From assembly GCA_964475135.1 (NCBI GenBank), contig CAYYWL010000005.1:8265-72264 (forward strand): a stretch of 64,000 bases of DNA. Direction: 5' to 3'. The translations under genes were made by a program, and so were the position numbers. Shown piece by piece: positions 35,601 to 44,305 of this stretch. The stretch comes from TMED14 sp964475135 (lineage in GTDB: Bacteria; Bacteroidota; Bacteroidia; Flavobacteriales; Schleiferiaceae). The notes beneath the pieces were generated by a model that searched no databases, was not told the origin of the DNA, and was given only the letters and a program-made list of their open reading frames with translations. Numbering within the stretch: position 1 is the stretch's first letter; every line of letters starts with the position of its first letter.

Positions 35601-35608
35601 CAAATATA
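35601..35608 (-). promoter_or_regulatory. -7 promoter box for gcvH
   Basis: The minus strand reads TATATTTG, an exact TAnnTTTG match in the 30 bases between sprA and gcvH, four bases before the ATG. Confidence 0.55.
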
Positions 35609-35626
35609 GGAAGGCTCAGGCTCGAA

Positions 35627-38600
35627 TTATCCGCCCAGATTCAGGCGCAGAGCAATACCACTTTGCCACTGGTTGGTAGGGAACGCCTGCGATGTTTTGA
35701 ACGAACTGACCGTCTGGTCGTAGTAGAACTGGGTCGTCAGGCGGCGACTCATGCGGTAGTCGGCGGTCAACTTAATTGTGGTCCGCGTTTGACCGGCGGT
35801 TGCTTGATTAAAATCTTCGAGAATTCGGCGAATAACGGTTTGGTTGTCACTGAATTTAACGTCGAGTTTGAGTTCGAGGTTGGACTTAATGGTACGTGGA
35901 ATTCCGCCATTCTCTACAATGCGGAACTGCACATCTTTAACGATGTAGCCGACGCCCACCGTGACGTCCTTGGACTTGCTCTCTGTGAGTTGGTTGTTGG
36001 CCATGCTGAGGTTGAGCTGGCGGGTCATGCCGTAGTTCAACTTGAACGAAGCGTTGGTCTTGGTCCGCAGGTCGACTCCGAGCAGCGGTGACATGGATTC
36101 GGTAACCGAAATCTGGCCTACTTGGCGGTCGGGCATAATGTCGAAGTTGTCGTTGCGCGGGAAGGGGTCCAAAGGATTGTCCTGAAGGCGCTGGGCACGC
36201 AGCATGTGGGTTTGAAGTCCCGTGACCGTCATGGTACTGGCATAGGAGTGGCTGAGACTGAGTGCAGTAAAGACGTTGCGCACAGCCTTAAGGCGCATGA
36301 GTCCCGTGTAGGTCGCGTTCCAGTTCGGGAAGAAGGGCAGTGCCGCATAGTTGCCCATGGGCAGGTTGGTGGTCCAGCGGTTTCCGTACGCCGTCAAGAA
36401 GGCGTTGGCGAGGACATCCGTGTGAAGGACCGAGAATCCGTCGTATCCGTAGCGCGACGAATCAGCCACATCAATAAAATTAGCTGCGTAATTGGGATCG
36501 CGCAGGAGTTGCTCATCCGCCAAGCGCTTTGAAGCGTCCAAGCGGGCCGCTTTGAACTTATCGTAGGCCGCACTCTCGAAATCGGGACCCTTACTCACAT
36601 CAAACGCAGTTGGCCACGACAGCCAGCTACTGCTGTAGGTGACCACTTCTTGAGGATTAAACGCGTGGAAGCCCTGATCGAACAAAGAATCGATCCCCGT
36701 CCCCGAGGAGTATCGGTAGGTGTAGGATGCCTGTCGCCCGTAGGTCTGGGTTGCATTGAGGGTGATACGCATGTCCTGAAGTGGTTCAAGCTGGGCGCGA
36801 AGTGTGATGTTGCGGGTCGTGGTTTCGCTCGCGCGCAGTGGCTGGCGCGGATTTTCGAGCAACCACCCACTTGCCGAAGCCAGCGACGGAAGGTCGTGCG
36901 GGAGCCCTACAGCGGCCTTCCATCCCGGTGCCCATTGGGCCGAAGGTGCCATTCCGCTGAGTACGGGAGTGGTCGAGAATCCCGGCAACAATGAGCCCGT
37001 ATTAAGACTTGCGGTGGCATTTACACTCTTGAGCATGGTCGCGAAATCCACTACGCCCACCAATACTGTTTTGGCCAAATTAGACTCATCGGTCTGATCG
37101 GATTTCGCCTTCGTTCCAGCGGCTTGCGCTGGACCTTTTCCGCCTCGGGCCGTTGCCCCACGGGCGGGCTTTTTAAGCTTGCTGTACCCCGGAATCAGAT
37201 TGTACAGAGTTGCCATGTTTGCGTTGGCAGAGGCGTTCCACTTGCCGCTGGACTCGACTGTGTTTCCGAAATTCAAAGAATCCAAATCCGGACGGCTCGC
37301 CCAGAGCGAGTTGGTCTTCCAGTCCAAGTCCGCAGTGTAGCGAACCTGAGTTTGCAAAAATCCCATCAGCGGGAGCTTATTGATTGGTATCGCCCACGTG
37401 GTGTTGATGGTGTGGTGGTATTCGATGGGGCGACCACCTGCGCGGAGGTTTTCGTTCAAGAAATTCCGCACACTGTCCTCGGAATTGGGACCCGGGAGCT
37501 CGTCAAAGCGCAGTCGAATGCGCGAGGTATAGTCGAGCTTCCACATTTTAGTCGGATCCCAAATGACGTTGTAGTTACGGTCCATCGTGAAGTTCTTGCT
37601 GTACGTGATCGGCAGCTGAAACTTAGGATTATCCACATTGCGCATCTGCATGGTCTGCTGGCTTCTAAGGACGTCAGCCCTGATGCTCACGCGCGAAGGC
37701 GTAAGATTGAGGTTGGCATCGCGAATCAAGGCGAGGCTCTTCGGCTTCAGCTTTTTAAATGGCTGAATATTAATCGGATTCGTTTGGTAGGCGTAAGCAA
37801 GGCTTCCCCGGTTCTCGACCCTGAGGTCCTGAAGCGTGTTGGCGTCGCGGCGCAGTACTTCATTGAAGGCGTACGTGGCACTGAGGTTTTCGACGTCCCA
37901 CGGCATTGGCCTTTTGGGGAGCTTGGCGCTGCCTTCGCCAGCATTGAGGCCTTGGGCTGCTGACTTTGATTCGGAATCACCCATTCCCGGCGGACCGATC
38001 GCCGGGCCGCGTCCCCCGGCGGATCCGCTACTTGACGCGCGGTCAAGTCGGACATTAGTGAAGGCGACGGCACGGCGCTGCATGAAATCGCTGACCATGG
38101 TACGCAGCGAATCTTTTGCCTGAGCACCGGGAAGGTTGTCAATCGCCTTGCCCATTTCGATGTCGGGACTGTAGGGATTGAACATAGGGGTCTTCCAGTC
38201 CTGAGCATGGGTGACGAACATCGGGAGGCGCAGTCGGCTGTTCCCCGGTAAAAAGCGGTGCAGGTCGACGTTCGTCTGCATATCGTAGTTGACCGAACTG
38301 AACTTGTTGCGCTCGTTGGGCGCCATATCGATTCCCCCAAATCCAGGGGTCGAGAAGCCGCCACTCAGCGCGACTTGGCCAAGATCTGCTAGTTTGGCGG
38401 TTCCACGCGCAATACCCGCCACGCCACCGCGGTTGTCAAAGTCGGTCATTCGGAGCTCGTTGATCCACACCTCCGCACATTTGTTCAAGCCGTCGTCTGT
38501 CGGATTGGTCGAGGAGCGACGCGGGTTGCGAACACCCACCATCATCGTTCGGACCCACCCGAGGTTGGGCGTACCCACGACACGGTATACCCGGTCTCCA

Positions 38601-41600
38601 TCAACCCGCTCGTAGGGCATTGCGGGGGTGATGTTGGGATTGGTGCGCATGGCGGCATCCCGTTCAAGCTTGAGCGCCGTCCAGATTGCGAACTCGATGT
38701 CGACATCATTGGCCGCGGGCCATACTACATCTTCTGCAGTGCTCGCCCAAGGGGTCACGGTGAGCGGCATTTCGTATTCGTAGTAGTTCTGACTGTAGTC
38801 GTTTCCGAAGCGCACAAAAAGACGCAAGTCACCGTCGTTCAACCCATTGGGGTTGTCGCCTGCTTCCGCGTGCACAAACATTTTTACGCGCTTGTTCATT
38901 CGCATGTCGACGCTCGTGTTCTTGAAGACGGCACGTCCGTCTCCGTCGCGGAGCCCGCAGGTGCGCAGACTCAGCGACTGCTCATTCTGCTGCAGGATTG
39001 AGGTGTTGCCGAGCAGTACTTGACGGCGGATCCCGGGAGGCATCACGTAGGCCACAGGAACCCGGCCTCCGTTCTCTTCAAGGTTCACGGCGTTGACGGT
39101 GAACGAGGTTTCGTCGGATTCGTCCACGGGAATCATCTCGCGCGCCGCGTCAAGGCTGAATCGGTAGCGCCGCCATTCTCCACGCACGAGGTCCAATCGG
39201 GCCATGCGGAGTACTACGGGCTGCTGCCAGTCGCGCAAGATCCAGCGGGCAAAGCGCACCGACCTAAAGTCTTGGGCCCCATTCACCTTTTGGTCCGGTT
39301 CAAATACCGGAATCTTGAACTGAATCCACCGCACCGGCTTTCGGGTTTGGTCGGGCAGTAAGTCGGTGGTCGTCTCGTAGATGTCGGCGATGTAGTTCTG
39401 GCCGACCACGAAGTCCTCGGGACGCATTGAGATGCGGTAGCTGAAGTACTGCTCGCTTCGGTTGAGGGTGGCGTCTCGGTTGACGTCCTCTTTGTCGGGC
39501 ATGTTGGTGCTCATGGCCGGCTGGCCGTCGATCAGGTCGGTGCGCGAGTTGCCGTCGGGGTTGTTGAAGTAGCGGTAGCGCTCAAGGATGTTTGCGTCGG
39601 CTTGGTCCTGGTTGGTTCCGCGGTAAAAGACGAAGTTGTCGGCGGCGGGGTCAATCTGTGCGGCAGTGTAGACCGGGCTTCCTGGGCCGAACGCAGCCTG
39701 CAAGCGGTCGAGGTAGGTTTGCGATCCGGGGCCGAGCCAACGGCGCTCGTCGTCATCGCGGAGTCCGTCCAGACCCACATCCTGGTTGGGACGCGAGGCC
39801 TCGCTGTTGTCAAATGCGTCAACCACGGGCTGGTAGCGAGAGGCGTAGCCCCAAACTGAAGAATCCACATCAGTCCGCGATCCGTCTGAAGGCAGTCCGT
39901 GCTCAAACGACTGCATTCCGTCCTTGAGGATGTCCTCAGATACGTTGCCAAGGTGCAGGTACACGTCGCCACCCGGCGCACTGGGGTTGTCCAAGAAGGG
40001 GTCCATCACCCAGAACTGGACGAATTCGATGTTCTGCTCCTCAAAGTTGTTGATGGTGAGCTGGCGCATGATTCCGCCCCAACGGCTGCGCGGATCTTTA
40101 AGGCTTCCGTCGGGGTTTAGACCCGCCGAAATTCCGTTCAGGCCCTGAACGTCGTAGTTGTACGGACCGCGTTCCGTGGGGTCAAACTGCAGATCAAAGG
40201 TGTTAATGTTGCGGGCCTGACTCGGGTCGAGGGTGATGTTGGGGAACACCTCGGCAAACGGAACCATGCGCTGGTAGTGGTCGCTCGTGATGGCGGGATT
40301 GTCGCGAATGTTCTGGGGAGTGATGCTGGTTCCGGTAAAAAACGAGTTATCGATCATGTACCAAGACAAGCGGGCGCGGTTGTAGTTCGAAGCCCAGTCG
40401 TTGGCCATAGAAGCCTCAGGAAAGAGGTCGGGCTGGCCGTCGGGCACAGAGGCGAGCTGCCAGGTAGTGGTTCCGCGTAGGTCGATTGCTGTTTGACTGC
40501 TTTCGAAGTCGTCGAGGTAGGTGGTCGGCTCGCCATTGACGTTAATTATCCGCGGTGATCCTGGAAGGAGCTGCGCTACTTCTGCCGTGAGCATGATGCT
40601 TGACGGCGCCTTCGTCGACACAAAAGGCAGCTTGTCGAGTGCGCGCGTCAAACCCGGTAAATTCTTTTCGTACTGAGAATTTAGGCCCCAAATGGCGTTG
40701 CGGACGGGCTCGTCGCCCGCGCTCACTTTTTGGGTAAGTGCCCCCTCGCGGAGCTGCAGGAGGGAGCCTCCGACCACCCAATTCGGCCGCAGCTGGTGGT
40801 TGACGGTGGCGCCCGTAAACGTTTTTGCTTGGAAGTTGAACAGAGAATTGTTCTCAAAACTCACCCGAATTGGAACCCCACTCTGCACAATAGCTTCGTT
40901 AATGATCCGAACTTGACCTAGGGCGTAGTCGACCGTGAAATCCTGGTTTTCAGTAAGTCGGTTTCCGCCTGCCGTAACCGAGATGGATCCGCGCGGAATG
41001 TTAAATGAATTGAGCTGTATGACCGATCCGCCCGCAGATTTGTAGCGTCCGCGGAGCATGAATTTGTTGCGCTGCGTCTGCTCCTGGGCTCGAAACAGCG
41101 TCGAGTCGTAGAGCTCTTGGTACACGTAGCGCTTGCGCTCATCCGCCGACGAAAGCTGCTTTGAGAGCGACGAACCAAATGGCTCAAGGGCCGGCAAAAT
41201 GATGCGCCCCGTCGAGGTCAGCACCGTCAGCCCCTCAACAAAGTCAAAAAGTCCGTCGGGAAAAGGATCGCCGTTGCTATTCACTTTATCGGTCTGCAGG
41301 ACCTGAACCAGGAGCTGGTCCTTGACGCTTGACTTGGGTAAAAACGGAATCGGCAGTCCGGTCTCGTCGTTGACGTACAGAAGTTCAAGGCGAAAATCTT
41401 CGGGACTGAGCTGGAACGCGTTGAGGTTGTACACGTTCTTCATCATGAGGTCCCAGGCCGGGCTGCGCACGTTGAGAATCTGGTGCTTCAGCAGCTTAAG
41501 AATGAGCGACTTTGGAGCGACGATTCCGTCGTTTGAAAACTCGCCCACCTGGTAGGTTCGCCCGTTGACGGTATACTGGTAGGCCACCGCAACAACCTCG

Positions 41601-42907
41601 TCTTGGTTGAGGGCCGTATTGAGCGAAAGGTATCCGAGCTGGGGATGGAAGCTGTACTCATTGGGCTGCAGCATGCGGGCATTGGTGAGCTGCGCGTACT
41701 CGATGTTGCCGTCGTAGCCGCTCGCATCAAGAATGGACCCCGCCGACGCGGCATCTCGGATTGAGCCGTAGCGCTGAAGCATTTCCTGCGGATCCAGTCG
41801 GTTGACGCGGTTGCTAGGCCACGGGTCCGCGCTGGGGCCAGGAAAAATGGCTTCACCCTGAAGGCTTCGGGCCGAGCTACGGTAGGCACCCCCCTCTCCT
41901 TCACCAAGGTCCAAGAATGCAATAAGGTTGCGCACCTCTGTCGGGGTATTGCGGCGGTTGGTCACCCACACCTCCACACGGGTGATTTGCACCGGGGATT
42001 GGATGATGGGGCGGGTTCCGACCCACTGCTCGTAGCGGTCGCGAAAAAACTGCGACAGAAAGAAGTGGCGGTTGGCCTCGTAAGCATCTCCTTGAATCAG
42101 AAACTCTTGCGTGGAGGCTCCGCCCTGAATATTCATACTCTGACTCTGCGAGCGCTGTTCGGCGAGGACCGTGGTCACCGTCGTTTTGCCAAACTGCATC
42201 TGGGTCTTGAGACCAAAAAGGCTCTGAACCCCGGTGATCAGGCTCCCGTTGGTGGGCAGGCTTACGTCGCCCATTTCGAAGCCCTTGAGGATGTCGTCCT
42301 CTTGACCTTTAAAGTCGAGCTTGATTTTGTTTTCAAACGCAAACGTGGCCTCAGTATCAAAGTTGAAGTTCAGATTGAGCCTGTCGCCGAGCTTTCCCGC
42401 GGCGCTAATCTGCATCTTTTGGTCGAAGTCGAATGCCAGGGTCCGCCGGTTGCGTTCTGGAACAATAGGGTTCTTGATGTGCTGGTAGCGGAGTCCAAAG
42501 CGAATTTCAGCGCTCCCTGTAGGGCGGATCTCGAGTTGGTCCGAACCAAAAATATCCCTCAGGACGGGATTAGTGATGTTCATGTCCGGCACGATGCTCG
42601 AGCCATCGCGATCTGAAGTGCTCGTTCCTTGCGCCCAACGCTGCTGCCAATAGTCGGATTCAAGCTGACTGAACTTGAGCTTTTGGTAGTCCGCTGCACT
42701 GAGGTAGCGCGGAGACCCGACGGGAACCCCCGCCACTGTGCGCTGCAGGATGTAAAATCCGGTTACGGGATCGTAGGTCACCTCGGTCTTCCAATTCGGG
42801 GGAGTCGGAAGTCCCGGCATCGCCCAGCCCGTAGATGTCGTGTCTTGTGCCCCAAGGCGCAAAACCGCCAGCAAGCCTAGCCCAACAAGTACCCCACGAA
42901 TGTTCAT
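35627..42907 (-). CDS. sprA: SprA, type IX secretion outer-membrane translocon
   Basis: SprA is the giant outer-membrane barrel through which T9SS cargo leaves the cell. The protein has 2426 residues, the size expected for SprA/Sov. A signal peptide (NIRGVLVGLGLLAVLRLGAQ) is followed by the SprA N-terminal region with NPVLRDIFGSDQLEIRPTGS. Aromatic-rich barrel strands run through to a C-terminus ending WQSGIALRLNLGG. TYLDDFESSQTAIDLRG and DGDRVYRVVGTPNLGWVRTM are also family-like. The ATG at 42907 shares one base with the ruvA stop, and gcvH follows. The ruvA-sprA-gcvH order is conserved in Flavobacteriia. Many antisense open frames across it are shadows. Confidence 0.96.
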   Translation of the reverse strand: MNIRGVLVGLGLLAVLRLGAQDTTSTGWAMPGLPTPPNWKTEVTYDPVTGFYILQRTVAGVPVGSPRYLSAADYQKLKFSQLESDYWQQRWAQGTSTSDRDGSSIVPDMNITNPVLRDIFGSDQLEIRPTGSAEIRFGLRYQHIKNPIVPERNRRTLAFDFDQKMQISAAGKLGDRLNLNFNFDTEATFAFENKIKLDFKGQEDDILKGFEMGDVSLPTNGSLITGVQSLFGLKTQMQFGKTTVTTVLAEQRSQSQSMNIQGGASTQEFLIQGDAYEANRHFFLSQFFRDRYEQWVGTRPIIQSPVQITRVEVWVTNRRNTPTEVRNLIAFLDLGEGEGGAYRSSARSLQGEAIFPGPSADPWPSNRVNRLDPQEMLQRYGSIRDAASAGSILDASGYDGNIEYAQLTNARMLQPNEYSFHPQLGYLSLNTALNQDEVVAVAYQYTVNGRTYQVGEFSNDGIVAPKSLILKLLKHQILNVRSPAWDLMMKNVYNLNAFQLSPEDFRLELLYVNDETGLPIPFLPKSSVKDQLLVQVLQTDKVNSNGDPFPDGLFDFVEGLTVLTSTGRIILPALEPFGSSLSKQLSSADERKRYVYQELYDSTLFRAQEQTQRNKFMLRGRYKSAGGSVIQLNSFNIPRGSISVTAGGNRLTENQDFTVDYALGQVRIINEAIVQSGVPIRVSFENNSLFNFQAKTFTGATVNHQLRPNWVVGGSLLQLREGALTQKVSAGDEPVRNAIWGLNSQYEKNLPGLTRALDKLPFVSTKAPSSIMLTAEVAQLLPGSPRIINVNGEPTTYLDDFESSQTAIDLRGTTTWQLASVPDGQPDLFPEASMANDWASNYNRARLSWYMIDNSFFTGTSITPQNIRDNPAITSDHYQRMVPFAEVFPNITLDPSQARNINTFDLQFDPTERGPYNYDVQGLNGISAGLNPDGSLKDPRSRWGGIMRQLTINNFEEQNIEFVQFWVMDPFLDNPSAPGGDVYLHLGNVSEDILKDGMQSFEHGLPSDGSRTDVDSSVWGYASRYQPVVDAFDNSEASRPNQDVGLDGLRDDDERRWLGPGSQTYLDRLQAAFGPGSPVYTAAQIDPAADNFVFYRGTNQDQADANILERYRYFNNPDGNSRTDLIDGQPAMSTNMPDKEDVNRDATLNRSEQYFSYRISMRPEDFVVGQNYIADIYETTTDLLPDQTRKPVRWIQFKIPVFEPDQKVNGAQDFRSVRFARWILRDWQQPVVLRMARLDLVRGEWRRYRFSLDAAREMIPVDESDETSFTVNAVNLEENGGRVPVAYVMPPGIRRQVLLGNTSILQQNEQSLSLRTCGLRDGDGRAVFKNTSVDMRMNKRVKMFVHAEAGDNPNGLNDGDLRLFVRFGNDYSQNYYEYEMPLTVTPWASTAEDVVWPAANDVDIEFAIWTALKLERDAAMRTNPNITPAMPYERVDGDRVYRVVGTPNLGWVRTMMVGVRNPRRSSTNPTDDGLNKCAEVWINELRMTDFDNRGGVAGIARGTAKLADLGQVALSGGFSTPGFGGIDMAPNERNKFSSVNYDMQTNVDLHRFLPGNSRLRLPMFVTHAQDWKTPMFNPYSPDIEMGKAIDNLPGAQAKDSLRTMVSDFMQRRAVAFTNVRLDRASSSGSAGGRGPAIGPPGMGDSESKSAAQGLNAGEGSAKLPKRPMPWDVENLSATYAFNEVLRRDANTLQDLRVENRGSLAYAYQTNPINIQPFKKLKPKSLALIRDANLNLTPSRVSIRADVLRSQQTMQMRNVDNPKFQLPITYSKNFTMDRNYNVIWDPTKMWKLDYTSRIRLRFDELPGPNSEDSVRNFLNENLRAGGRPIEYHHTINTTWAIPINKLPLMGFLQTQVRYTADLDWKTNSLWASRPDLDSLNFGNTVESSGKWNASANANMATLYNLIPGYSKLKKPARGATARGGKGPAQAAGTKAKSDQTDESNLAKTVLVGVVDFATMLKSVNATASLNTGSLLPGFSTTPVLSGMAPSAQWAPGWKAAVGLPHDLPSLASASGWLLENPRQPLRASETTTRNITLRAQLEPLQDMRITLNATQTYGRQASYTYRYSSGTGIDSLFDQGFHAFNPQEVVTYSSSWLSWPTAFDVSKGPDFESAAYDKFKAARLDASKRLADEQLLRDPNYAANFIDVADSSRYGYDGFSVLHTDVLANAFLTAYGNRWTTNLPMGNYAALPFFPNWNATYTGLMRLKAVRNVFTALSLSHSYASTMTVTGLQTHMLRAQRLQDNPLDPFPRNDNFDIMPDRQVGQISVTESMSPLLGVDLRTKTNASFKLNYGMTRQLNLSMANNQLTESKSKDVTVGVGYIVKDVQFRIVENGGIPRTIKSNLELKLDVKFSDNQTVIRRILEDFNQATAGQTRTTIKLTADYRMSRRLTTQFYYDQTVSSFKTSQAFPTNQWQSGIALRLNLGG

Positions 42908-43485
42908 CAGAGTCGAGCTAAGGCGCGTTTGATCAAATCTTCAACATTGGCATCTGCCGCCTCTGCGGCCAATGCAGAAAGTGCCTTTTCAACCGCGGGA
43001 CGGGCAAACCCGAGAACCAGTAGGGCCTCTAGCGCCTCATTTCGGGCCGACGGACTTCCTGCCGAAAGTGGGCTTGACGCGCCCAATTTGACGGCCTTGT
43101 CGCGAACGTCCACGACAATGCGCTGCGCAGTCTTGGCACCGATACCCTTGATGCGCTGAAGGCTTCCGGAATCCCCATTCGCCACAACGCTTAGCGCCTC
43201 TTCGGGGCGAAGTGTGGACAAAATGACGCGGGCTGTACTGGCTCCGACGCCCGAAACCGAATTGAGCATGAGAAAGACTTCGCGCTCGAGTTCCGAAGCA
43301 AAACCAAATAGCAGCTGCGCGTCCTCTCGGTACACTGGGTGTAGCAGTAGCTTGACCTCTCCACCGTCCGGTAACTGGCCAAAGGTCGTCAGCGAAATTT
43401 GGATGAGGTAGCCCAACCCGCCGCATTCCACCACGACATGGGTGGGGGTTTTCGCAACGAGGGTTCCGCGTAGGTGGTGAAGCAT
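42907..43485 (-). CDS. ruvA: Holliday junction branch migration protein RuvA
   Basis: RuvA binds Holliday junctions and recruits the RuvB helicase. The protein has 192 residues. Domain I begins LHHLRGTLVAKTPTHVVVEC, domain II has the two helix-hairpin-helix motifs (NSVSGVGASTARVILSTL and RIKGIGAKTAQRIVVDVRDK), and domain III (NEALEALLVLGFARPAVEKA) is the RuvB-contact region. The stop codon shares one base with the sprA ATG. ruvB is in this window at 50.3 kb, away from ruvA, as is usual for Bacteroidota. Confidence 0.97.
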   Translation of the reverse strand: MLHHLRGTLVAKTPTHVVVECGGLGYLIQISLTTFGQLPDGGEVKLLLHPVYREDAQLLFGFASELEREVFLMLNSVSGVGASTARVILSTLRPEEALSVVANGDSGSLQRIKGIGAKTAQRIVVDVRDKAVKLGASSPLSAGSPSARNEALEALLVLGFARPAVEKALSALAAEAADANVEDLIKRALARL

Positions 43486-43521
43486 ACCCCTATTAACGCC
43501 TTTGTGGGCGAATTCGTATGC

Positions 43522-44202
43522 TTAGTTGACGGTCACCTTCACCGTGCGCTCACCGCTGGCCAGAACCACACGAGCGAGCCACAATCCGCGCTGGTTGGGG
43601 ACAGCCACCGAACCATCTGAGCCGACAGGTGCCGCCATGGCAACGCGACCTAAAGCATCCACCCACTCGACACGCACCGCGTCAGAGGGGAGGCCAAACA
43701 TCCGCGATCCGCTGCGCGCAGGAAATGGGTAAAGCTGCAGTACCTGAACCTCTGCTTCGGGCGAAGCCACGTAGCGATTGAAGCCGTAAACCACCTGAAC
43801 CTGAAGCGAATCTGTGGCATCGGCATTGTTTATAAAGGTGTACCAAATGGTGTCATGGCCGTTGGCCGAGGTGTCGCGAACGTAGGCGTAGCCACTGAAG
43901 TCGTTTGCGGTGCTGCCGGCCCCGATAGTCACAGTACCCTGGCTCTGGTTGGCCCACACGGGGTAGCACAAGTCCCAGCAGAAGTAGTTGGAATCAACCA
44001 ATCCGGTGGTTCCGACCTTGCGGCGGACTACGATGTAATCCTTACTGGCATTTGAAGTGTTGGTCACCGAAACGTGTGCCGTTGCCTGGATGCCGTTGTG
44101 GCTATTAATGTAGGCAATGCTATCCATCGACGCGACGGACAAGCTTTGCGCTCCGGCGGCGGTTGCCGCCAGAAGGGCGAACAGAAGTACTACTTTTTGC
44201 AT
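43522..44202 (-). CDS. Secreted protein with T9SS type A sorting domain
   Basis: A 226-residue protein of unknown function. The ATG at 44202 gives a signal peptide (QKVVLLFALLAATAAGAQ). The frame is open upstream, but that part has no signal. A beta-sandwich of about 120 residues (ATAHVSVTNTSNASKDYIVV, NDFSGYAYVRDTS) contains two close Cys (FCWDLCYP). The last 75 residues form a type A sorting domain (VLQLYPFPARSGSRMF, VRVEWVDALGRV, ERTVKVTVN). The usual YPNP is YPFP here. It should be cargo for SprA and PorU. A -7-like box, TACCTTTA (44207-44214, one mismatch), ends four bases before its start. Confidence 0.83.
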   Translation of the reverse strand: MQKVVLLFALLAATAAGAQSLSVASMDSIAYINSHNGIQATAHVSVTNTSNASKDYIVVRRKVGTTGLVDSNYFCWDLCYPVWANQSQGTVTIGAGSTANDFSGYAYVRDTSANGHDTIWYTFINNADATDSLQVQVVYGFNRYVASPEAEVQVLQLYPFPARSGSRMFGLPSDAVRVEWVDALGRVAMAAPVGSDGSVAVPNQRGLWLARVVLASGERTVKVTVN

Positions 44203-44206
44203 TGGG

Positions 44207-44214
44207 TAAAGGTA
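44207..44214 (-). promoter_or_regulatory. -7-like box for the type A cargo gene at 43.5 kb
   Basis: The minus strand reads TACCTTTA, one mismatch from TAnnTTTG, ending four bases before the ATG at 44202. Confidence 0.4.
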
Positions 44215-44305
44215 CTTCGCTACAGACTTCGCAACAAAGCTGCCGAGCGCGTTCATTTTTTACGTAGTTTTCGGCCGCTTAACCCTTTTATTAAAGCCCT
44301 TTCAA

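Noticed and set aside
36122..42616. Many plus-strand open frames opposite sprA, some over 200 codons
   Set aside because: sprA is continuous over 2426 codons. The antisense frames have shadow-type composition and no start signals.
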